Positions 1-6,143 of a stretch of DNA of 10,963 nt are shown here, one piece after another (the stretch's first letter is position 1; each line of letters begins with the position of its first letter). The DNA is taken from NCBI GenBank assembly GCA_034112085.1, contig JAWUWD010000143.1, positions 1 through 10,963 of the forward strand, given 5' to 3'. The DNA comes from JAWUWD01 sp034112085 (GTDB taxonomy: Bacteria; Bacteroidota; Bacteroidia; Cytophagales; Cyclobacteriaceae). A model generated the notes under the pieces. That model was not told the origin of the DNA. It saw only the letters and a program-made list of their open reading frames with translations, and made no database searches. Made by a program: the position numbers and the translations under genes.

Positions 1-237
1 ACCACTGGTTCCCATGGAATCGGTACTCGTCACGATAGCCAATATCTTTCCACGATTGGGTACAATGTTATCTGTCAAGTAAGTAAGTTCTGTAGGTAGC
101 GAATTCTTGATGTATTTGGCCGACTCAGGAAGCGGGGGAAGCAGGCTCATAAACCATACACCAAACAATACAACAATGATGATTAAGCTTGGTATGGTGA
201 TGAGTGACCATTTGATGATAGTTCTTTTCTTAGACAT
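1..237 (-). CDS. Membrane-anchored DJ-1/PfpI-family (type 1 glutamine amidotransferase-like) protein, N-terminal part
   Basis: Reverse-strand ORF starting at ATG 237 and open to the window edge, so only the first 79 residues are visible. Residues 1-8 are basic (MSKKRTII). Residues 9-32 form one hydrophobic segment (IIIVVLFGVWFMSLLP), best read as an N-terminal membrane anchor or uncleaved signal. From about residue 60 the segment GKILAIVTSTDSMGTSG matches the first beta strand and following loop of the DJ-1/PfpI fold, where many bacterial homologues read KILAVVTS...MGTSGKKTG. The catalytic cysteine and later motifs lie outside the window, so activity (chaperone, glyoxalase-like or amidotransferase-like) cannot be assigned. 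The gene follows the AraC-type regulator in the same direction with an 87-nt gap, so it is a likely target or partner of that regulator. No Shine-Dalgarno is visible. The family call rests on a short segment and is moderately sure. Confidence 0.72.
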   Translation of the reverse strand, partial: MSKKRTIIKWSLITIPSLIIIVVLFGVWFMSLLPPLPESAKYIKNSLPTELTYLTDNIVPNRGKILAIVTSTDSMGTSG

Positions 238-285
238 AGTATTTCAATTTTGTTTATGACAAAAGTGAAACTATATCTATTTCTA

Positions 286-313
286 ATCTATCGGAATGGT
301 CATTTCGATAGAT
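286..313. repeat. 28-bp near-perfect palindrome between the AraC regulator and DJ-1 genes (operator or hairpin)
   Basis: The left arm ATCTATCGGAATG (286-298) and right arm CATTTCGATAGAT (301-313) are inverted copies matching at 12 of 13 positions, separated by only GT. The single mismatch becomes a G-U pair in plus-strand RNA, so a long hairpin could also form. Neither side is followed by a T-run, so a Rho-independent terminator is unlikely. It lies 11 nt beyond the regulator stop codon and 48 nt before the DJ-1 start codon, where an operator for the DJ-1 gene would be expected. Dyad symmetry is more usual for dimeric TetR-, MarR- or GntR-type repressors than for AraC proteins, which often bind direct repeats, so the binding partner is open. 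Confidence 0.55.
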
Positions 314-324
314 GAAAAGATCAT

Positions 325-1362
325 TCAATCAGTTTTCCTATAGGCTAGGGGGGTCTCGTTGGTCATTTTTTTGAAAGCCGTATTGAAACTAGAAATACTA
401 TTGAATCCAACTTCGTAAGCGATAGCTGATACAGTGTAGTTTTCAAATTTTCCATCCTTCAGCAGTCGTTTAGCCTCATCAATACGATAACCATTGATAA
501 AACCATTGAAGTTTTTAGCACTCTTTAGATTGATGACCATCGAAATGACCTGGGGAGTAACATTTAAAGATAGGCTGAGAGATTTAAGGTTCAATTCAGA
601 ATCCCTATACAGTTCATCATCTTCAATCAATCTTAATACTTTATTGAAGAGTAAATCACTTTGTTCATCAGAAATAGGTGTTGTTTTGTATTTTTTTTGA
701 TCAATTTCCTGGATATATCCCTTTTTGAAAACAATGAAACTTATGACATATGCTACCAATGAATATAATATTGGGCCTACAATGTAGGGGACAACTTCAT
801 CGAATAAATTCAATACATAAACCACCCAGATCCCCAGTAGTCCAAAAAACAATAGTTGTAATAACTTAAACACACGCTCATTTAGACCATTTTTTCTTTC
901 TCTAATCACATACCGATAGGTGATTATTAAGTAGCTAAGTAGATGCAGGTAATAGCCCAGAAATATTATTACAAATAACATTATTGGTAACGTCTTCCAA
1001 TCACTCTCAATCAGTTGCAATCCAAAGCCGAAACCTACCAATGCAGGTATAAAATGAATGAAATGTTTCTTGGTTATCCGAAATGATTTCTCAACACAGG
1101 ATTTTGAAAATAAGAAATACACAGGACCAATGGCCATAATTGCACTTAATCCAGTGAAGATGATCTTGATGTCCGTATGATCAGTGAATTCTAGAAAAAC
1201 AGACTTGCCAATTCTGAAAGAAAGTATGATTAGGAGAACACTAAGTAGTTTGTTTGATAATTCATGCCCTTTGCTATAAGTCCATAGGAAAATGGCAAGA
1301 AATAAGCCATGAATGACTCCAAGTCCACTAATAACCACTAATATGATATCACTTGCGCTCAT
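325..1362 (-). CDS. AraC-family transcriptional regulator with a seven-helix membrane domain
   Basis: A 345-residue protein starting at ATG 1362. The N-terminal two thirds is a membrane domain with about seven hydrophobic helices (roughly 5-28, 38-58, 64-88, 102-119, 125-150, 166-186, 190-212). A linker follows at about 213-240, then a C-terminal AraC/XylS DNA-binding domain (about 241-343). The first helix-turn-helix is near 257-279 (LNLKSLSLSLNVTPQVISMVIN). The second, better conserved one is near 310-331 and contains the family signature SAIAYEVGFNSISSFNTAFKK before TPLAYR. The layout is that of the membrane-bound one-component AraC regulators common in Bacteroidota. The membrane part presumably senses a lipophilic or envelope signal, but no ligand can be inferred. 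It lies 15 nt after the glnS stop codon on the same strand, so it may be co-transcribed with glnS, and it precedes the DJ-1-like gene that it may control. The regulator class is sure; the target is inference. Confidence 0.9.
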   Translation of the reverse strand: MSASDIILVVISGLGVIHGLFLAIFLWTYSKGHELSNKLLSVLLIILSFRIGKSVFLEFTDHTDIKIIFTGLSAIMAIGPVYFLFSKSCVEKSFRITKKHFIHFIPALVGFGFGLQLIESDWKTLPIMLFVIIFLGYYLHLLSYLIITYRYVIRERKNGLNERVFKLLQLLFFGLLGIWVVYVLNLFDEVVPYIVGPILYSLVAYVISFIVFKKGYIQEIDQKKYKTTPISDEQSDLLFNKVLRLIEDDELYRDSELNLKSLSLSLNVTPQVISMVINLKSAKNFNGFINGYRIDEAKRLLKDGKFENYTVSAIAYEVGFNSISSFNTAFKKMTNETPLAYRKTD

Positions 1363-1377
1363 ATATACAAATTGACG

Positions 1378-3414
1378 CTAGTCAGTAATGCACTTAGCCT
1401 CCTCAACTAATAGCTCATTCCCATCTGCTAAACCAGCTGCAATAAATGTATCAATATTCTCATTCCTTGCTTGCCCGTTTTTCAGTAATACGCTAAGAGT
1501 GATCATGGCACCGATACGTGTCCCGACCTTTTTTGCTGCAGTGCGGAATAACGGTTCCAAATCTTCATAAGAAACGTCTTCAGCTAGTTTTACGATGTTC
1601 TCCTTGGCAGTTTCTAGCTTATCGCCAGATAGATTTGTGTACTTCTTACTGATCTTTTTAATCTCGTTAAGCGCATTGCGTGGCTCCTGTGGTTGGTTAT
1701 TAGTTGACTGATTGTTCTGATTATTTACAGGTTCGGGCTTTTGTTTTGTCGATGAATCCTTCAAGCCAACCGTTTTATTAAACACCAATTGACCAGTAGT
1801 GGCCTCGGTATCTAACGTGAAATACCCCAAACGCTGAAACTGAAACTTATCGCCTTGAGCTGCTTCTTGTAAAAAAGGCTCAACATAAGCTTCTTTAATT
1901 ATCTTGAGCGAATCGGGATTGATAAATTCCATAAAGTCCTTGTCTTCATGACTGTCTGGAGCTTCATCAGAAAACAATCGATCATACTCACGGATTTCAG
2001 TTTTAATTGCATGTTGGATAGATACCCAATGCAAAGTCCCTTTTACCTTACGTATACTCGCCTCTGTTCCACTTCCAGATTTAGAATCCAAATCAGCAGT
2101 ACAGTGAATCTCAGTAATATTCCCTTCAGAGTCTTTTACCACAGATTCGCCCTTGATGATATACGCGTTCTTCAAGCGCACTTCTTTGCCTAAGGTCAGA
2201 CGAAAGAACTTATTCCCAGCTTCCTCTTTGAAATCTTCACGTTCTATATACAACTCATTAGAGAATGGAATTTCATGGGTTCCTGAGTTTTCTTCTTCAG
2301 GATTGTTCTCTGCGATCAATGCTTCTTCTTTTCCTACAGGATAATTAGTGATCACCAGTTTTACTGGATCAATAACCCCCATTACTCTTGTAGCTGTCTT
2401 GTTCAAGTCTTCTCGAACACAGAATTCTAATAGAGATACATCAGTTATGCTATCACGCTTTGAAATACCAGAAAGGTCACTGAATTTTCTAATAGACGCT
2501 GGAGTATATCCTCTTCGTCTTAGACCTGATATGGTAGGCATACGGGGGTCATCCCACCCTGAGACTACATTCTGCTCTACGAGCTGTAGAAGCTTGCGCT
2601 TACTCATTACGGTATAGTTCAAGTTGCGTCTTGCAAACTCTCTTTGTTTAGGTCTCAATTTTGAATCATCATAGAGTTGGTCCAAAAACCAATCGTAAAG
2701 CTCACGGTGTGACTTAAATTCAAGTGTGCAAATAGAATGTGATATTTGCTCTATATAGTCTGACTCTCCATGTGTCCAATCATACATAGGGTAGATGCAC
2801 CAATCATTACCCGTTCTGTGGTGCTCTTTCTTCAGTATTCTGTATAAGATGGGGTCTCGCATCAACATGTTAGACGAACTCATATCTATTTTTGCTCTCA
2901 GGACATACGATCCTTCTTCAAACACACCAGCTTTCATTCTGTGGAACAAATTCAAATTCTCTTCTACTGTTTGATCTCTATGTGGACTAGCTACTCCAAC
3001 ATTTGTTGGCGTTCCTTTTTGCTCAGCCATGACGCCCGATGATTGCCCATCAACATAGGCTTTGCCTTTTTTGATCAATGTTATCGCCCAGTCATAGAGT
3101 TGGTCAAAATAGTCAGAAGAATAGCATTCAGTATCCCACTGATATCCTAACCATTCGATATCATTCTTAATGGCATCTACATACTCTTGCTCTTCCTTGG
3201 CAGGATTGGTATCATCAAACCTGAGGTTTACAGGAGCATTATGCCTTTGACCCAGTCCAAAATTTAGGTAAATCGATGAAGCATGACCGATATGCAAGTA
3301 CCCGTTCGGTTCTGGTGGAAACCGGAAACGTAGTTTACCAGATGGTAAGCCTTCAGCTAGATCATCGGCAATGATTTGTTCTATGAAATTAAGTGAATCT
3401 GATGCTTCTGTCAT
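1378..3414 (-). CDS. glnS: Glutaminyl-tRNA synthetase with extra C-terminal helical domain
   Basis: A 678-residue cytoplasmic class I aminoacyl-tRNA synthetase that charges tRNA-Gln with glutamine. The catalytic core is unmistakable: FPPEPNGYLHIGHASS near 32-47 holds the HIGH motif (41-44), and VMSKRKL (269-275) is the KMSKS-type loop. The anticodon-binding beta barrels run from about 340 to 552 (including LHWVS at 461 and the QFQRLGYF segment near 525). E. coli GlnRS has 554 residues, so about 125 are additional here: a Gln/Asn-rich linker (about 556-580, with 5 Gln and 7 Asn) and a helical domain (about 580-678). Bacteroidota GlnRS proteins with such tails are often labelled GlnRS/YqeY fusions, but by eye I do not recognise canonical YqeY motifs here. 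The ATG at 3414 is supported by the start MTEASDSLNFIEQIIADDLAEG, which aligns with E. coli GlnRS, and by the promoter just upstream. It is the first gene of a possible glnS-araC-DJ-1 transcript. Confidence 0.96.
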   Translation of the reverse strand: MTEASDSLNFIEQIIADDLAEGLPSGKLRFRFPPEPNGYLHIGHASSIYLNFGLGQRHNAPVNLRFDDTNPAKEEQEYVDAIKNDIEWLGYQWDTECYSSDYFDQLYDWAITLIKKGKAYVDGQSSGVMAEQKGTPTNVGVASPHRDQTVEENLNLFHRMKAGVFEEGSYVLRAKIDMSSSNMLMRDPILYRILKKEHHRTGNDWCIYPMYDWTHGESDYIEQISHSICTLEFKSHRELYDWFLDQLYDDSKLRPKQREFARRNLNYTVMSKRKLLQLVEQNVVSGWDDPRMPTISGLRRRGYTPASIRKFSDLSGISKRDSITDVSLLEFCVREDLNKTATRVMGVIDPVKLVITNYPVGKEEALIAENNPEEENSGTHEIPFSNELYIEREDFKEEAGNKFFRLTLGKEVRLKNAYIIKGESVVKDSEGNITEIHCTADLDSKSGSGTEASIRKVKGTLHWVSIQHAIKTEIREYDRLFSDEAPDSHEDKDFMEFINPDSLKIIKEAYVEPFLQEAAQGDKFQFQRLGYFTLDTEATTGQLVFNKTVGLKDSSTKQKPEPVNNQNNQSTNNQPQEPRNALNEIKKISKKYTNLSGDKLETAKENIVKLAEDVSYEDLEPLFRTAAKKVGTRIGAMITLSVLLKNGQARNENIDTFIAAGLADGNELLVEEAKCITD

Positions 3415-3432
3415 GGTTAATATTTAGAACCA

Positions 3433-3462
3433 CAAAATTAGGGTAAAAGGATACAAATACAA
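3433..3462 (-). promoter_or_regulatory. Bacteroidota-type housekeeping promoter of glnS
   Basis: Read on the minus strand, TTG (3462-3460) is followed by a 19-nt spacer and TAATTTTG (3440-3433). This is an exact match to the Bacteroidota primary sigma-factor consensus TTG-N17-23-TAnnTTTG. Transcription would start near 3426-3429, giving a leader of only about 12-15 nt before the glnS ATG at 3414. That suits a housekeeping gene without a leader-based control element. The position relative to the start codon and the ideal spacing argue against chance, but no transcript data are available. Confidence 0.62.
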
Positions 3463-3509
3463 CAGAGTGGTTTACTAAATCCAGCATCCCAATTGCATTA
3501 ATCTCATCC

Positions 3510-3530
3510 GTGTTTTTATCCTAAAAACGC
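3510..3530. repeat. AT-rich palindrome in the glnS / sensor kinase divergent intergenic region
   Basis: GTTTTTA (3512-3518) and TAAAAAC (3522-3528) are perfect inverted copies separated by TCC. The stem extends by a T-G wobble and a G-C pair to 3510 and 3530 on the plus strand. It lies upstream of the sensor kinase and about 50 nt beyond the glnS promoter -33 element, so it could be an operator or, if transcribed, a small hairpin. No gene ends here, so a terminator role is unlikely. In AT-rich DNA a 7-bp inverted repeat can arise by chance. Confidence 0.25.
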
Positions 3531-3554
3531 TTATGATAACCTTCTATATAATAG

Positions 3555-3584
3555 ATGAAAACTTTAACAATAATTCTAGTGTAG
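3555..3584 (+). other. Nine-codon in-frame mini-ORF ending in TAG immediately before the kinase ORF
   Basis: ATG at 3555 encodes MKTLTIILV and ends at TAG 3582-3584, in the same frame as and directly abutting the sensor kinase ORF, whose next codon is TTG 3585. The peptide resembles the start of a signal peptide. It may be the original N-terminus cut off by a nonsense mutation, a short leader with reinitiation at TTG, or coincidence. No Shine-Dalgarno precedes it. Confidence 0.3.
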
Positions 3585-6119
3585 TTGTTATATTTATTGA
3601 AATTATCAATCAATAAAGTGCGCTATATACTATTTGTAATCATTCAGTGCTTATCAACAGCTGTATTCTCCATGCAGTCTATGAATGATATTGATCAAAA
3701 AGTAAACAGCATTAATGATTCAGTAGATTACTATTGGCATTCTGATACTAAAAGAGCTATTTCTCTTGTTGATGAAGCATATTCACAAATGGATTTGTTG
3801 ACCGATCCCACGATAAAAACTGAAACAATTGCAAATAAGGGTATTGCGGCTTACACTCTCGGTGAATTTGAAGCCGCAAAAAGGTTGTATAAACGAGCTA
3901 TTAAATTAGCAAGTCTCAACAATTTATCCACTGCTGAGTATTATGGATACTATTTGATAATACTGCAAAAACAAGGTCAATCAAGTGATGTAATTGACTT
4001 ATCCGACAGTTTGATAGCTTCTGGGTTTGACAATGAGAATATTTTTCACATCAAAGGCGAGGCACTAATTGAACTTAATCGAATAGAAGAATTTGACAGA
4101 TTATTGAATCAAGTCAATGGCCAAAATGATCCAAAATGGTTTACTCTAATTGCTGAAAAACATAGAATCGTAAATGAATACGATTCTGCATTCAAATACT
4201 TAAACAAGCTGACTGAAATTACACCATTTTCTGAATTGATTGAACACGCAGGTATTAAAAAACGAATGGCTCAAAACTATTTGATGATCGGGCAATTCGA
4301 TAAAACATTGATCGAGCTTGATTCCGCTTTGAAAATATATGAAAGTAGTAATTTCCTATATGGTAAAGCCGAGGTCATACATGAGCTAGGAAACCTATAT
4401 TCTGAACTAGGAAATTTTGAGAAATCAATCGAATACTATTACGTAAGTAGGGGAATATTTGAACATCTAAATAGTGAAAAAAATGTGGCCGACTCTTATC
4501 TGGAATTAGGATGGATGCATTTTAGCATCGATAATAATAAGTCCAAAGATCTTATTTATGATGCAATTGCTATTACTAAGAAGATAAATAATAGGGCACT
4601 TTTAGGAAAGGCCTATAACTATTTGGGTACTTATTACAGTAATATTGATAAAAATGATAGCGCCATTTACTATTATAATCACTCTATTGAACTTAAGGCT
4701 TCAATTAAGGATAAGCGTGGAGTAGCAGCGGCCAAATTTAACCTAGCTAGTATTTATGAAGGACAAGGAAAAATACAGTATGCACTTAATATCAACAAAG
4801 AAACATTAAGAATCGACCCCAATGATATTGTAGGAATTGCCATTGGCAATTATACTATTGGTCATTTATTTACAAGACTAAAGAATTATGATTCAGCAAG
4901 GAATTATTTATATCAAGCCAAATCATTTTTTGACCAGGTTAAAGATAGTCCCTATCGCTCCGAATTTCTTCTCTATTTATCTGAATACCACGAACAAATT
5001 GGCAATGCGGATAGTGCCCTTTTTTATCATAAACTATATACGGAGAATAAAATTGCACTTTCAGTAGCTGAGAGAAAATCACGAATGGCAGAGATGGATG
5101 TTCGTTTTGACCTCGACCAGAAGAATCAAGAAATCAGCCTCCTAAATCTTGAAAATGAAAACAGAAAGCAACTAATTAAGATAGGTGAAGAGACAATAAG
5201 TAATCAACAGTTTACCATCATTTTGATTACAGTGATCGTTCTTAGTTTGTTAATTATAGGTATAGTGATTCTGGTTTTATATAAAAATAAATCTAAGGCA
5301 AACGAAAAGCTAGAAATACTTATGTCTGAACTTCAGGAGAAGACTGAAGAGATCACAGCTCAATCAGAAGAACTGCAAGAGGCAAACGAGGAGATTTGGT
5401 CTCTTAATGAAGGCCTTGAAAACACAGTAGAACTACGAACCAAAGAACTTAAGGAGGCTCATCAAGACCTAGATACATTCTTTTATCGTGCAGCCCATGA
5501 TTTCAAAAGCCCATTGACTACATTTCAAGGATTAACCGCTATCGCGCATCATACAGTCAAGGATAAAGAGGCCCTCGATTTATTCAGAAGGATGGAAGAC
5601 ACTTTCCAGCGATTTGCCCTCATGATCAATAAACTTAGAGATATCAGTACAATCAATGTCGAAGAAGTCAAATTTCAAGATGTCAACCTAAATAAACTTT
5701 TTACTAAAATTGAGATAGATAGCCAGACAGTATTGGTAAGGAATTCAATTGAGTTTAGTTATTCAAACGATATAGAGCAGATTTATACGAATGAGCGTAT
5801 AATCCATATCATAATTGATAACCTCATAGAGAACGCGATTGTCTTTATGGGTGACAAATCCAACAACAGGATTTCTGTCTCAGTGCTTGAAAAAGAAAAA
5901 TTCTTTGAAATAAAAATTGAAGATAATGGCATTGGCATTCCTGAAAACATAGCAGATAGAGTGTATGACCTCTATTTCAGAGGCAGCGTTTTATCGAAAG
6001 GAAATGGTCTTGGTCTTTACATATGTATGAAGGGAGTTGAAAAAATCAATGCTTCAATTGATTTTGAATCAAAACCTGGAATCGGGACTACATTTTATGT
6101 GCGAATAAAGAAATATTAG
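3585..6119 (+). CDS. TPR-containing membrane sensor histidine kinase
   Basis: Up to 844 residues. A signal-peptide-like region (about 12-30, VRYILFVIIQCLSTAVFS) is followed by a TPR array from about 80 to 490 with eight or more recognisable 34-residue units, for example near 224-257, 261-296, 340-373 and 380-412. Next come a short coiled coil (about 495-535), one membrane helix (542-566), a cytoplasmic coiled coil (570-630), and the kinase. The HisKA H-box is AAHDFKSPL with phospho-acceptor His638. The N-box is DNLIENA (745-751), the G1 box DNGIGIP (780-786), the F-box-like YDLYFRG (794-800) and the G2 box GNGLGL (806-811). All kinase residues appear intact. The TPR array should face the periplasm and sense through protein contacts. 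No receiver domain is fused and no response regulator is adjacent. The start is uncertain: TTG 3585, TTG 3597 and GTG 3618 are in frame, and GTG 3618 (MRYILFVIIQCL...) gives the tidiest signal peptide. An in-frame TAG at 3582 blocks any earlier start. Confidence 0.92.
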   Translation: MLYLLKLSINKVRYILFVIIQCLSTAVFSMQSMNDIDQKVNSINDSVDYYWHSDTKRAISLVDEAYSQMDLLTDPTIKTETIANKGIAAYTLGEFEAAKRLYKRAIKLASLNNLSTAEYYGYYLIILQKQGQSSDVIDLSDSLIASGFDNENIFHIKGEALIELNRIEEFDRLLNQVNGQNDPKWFTLIAEKHRIVNEYDSAFKYLNKLTEITPFSELIEHAGIKKRMAQNYLMIGQFDKTLIELDSALKIYESSNFLYGKAEVIHELGNLYSELGNFEKSIEYYYVSRGIFEHLNSEKNVADSYLELGWMHFSIDNNKSKDLIYDAIAITKKINNRALLGKAYNYLGTYYSNIDKNDSAIYYYNHSIELKASIKDKRGVAAAKFNLASIYEGQGKIQYALNINKETLRIDPNDIVGIAIGNYTIGHLFTRLKNYDSARNYLYQAKSFFDQVKDSPYRSEFLLYLSEYHEQIGNADSALFYHKLYTENKIALSVAERKSRMAEMDVRFDLDQKNQEISLLNLENENRKQLIKIGEETISNQQFTIILITVIVLSLLIIGIVILVLYKNKSKANEKLEILMSELQEKTEEITAQSEELQEANEEIWSLNEGLENTVELRTKELKEAHQDLDTFFYRAAHDFKSPLTTFQGLTAIAHHTVKDKEALDLFRRMEDTFQRFALMINKLRDISTINVEEVKFQDVNLNKLFTKIEIDSQTVLVRNSIEFSYSNDIEQIYTNERIIHIIIDNLIENAIVFMGDKSNNRISVSVLEKEKFFEIKIEDNGIGIPENIADRVYDLYFRGSVLSKGNGLGLYICMKGVEKINASIDFESKPGIGTTFYVRIKKY

Positions 6120-6143
6120 ATTTGGTCCGAAATTCTGAATCTA
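6117..6143. terminator. Possible shared terminator between convergent genes
   Basis: TAGATT (6117-6122) and AATCTA (6138-6143) are perfect inverted copies, and the two stop codons form their outer ends. In plus-strand RNA the stem extends by two G-U pairs and one G-C pair to nine pairs with a nine-base loop, followed by the T-rich TTGTACTCTTTGTT. On the minus strand the stem is shorter, but ATATTTCTTTATT follows. It lies exactly where the kinase and GAF genes converge. The stem is AT-rich and weak, so this is only a candidate. Confidence 0.35.

Noticed and set aside
3547..3552. TATAAT hexamer upstream of the sensor kinase
   Set aside because: Bacteroidota primary promoters do not use the E. 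coli -10 hexamer, and no matching TTG-type upstream element with a TAnnTTTG was found.
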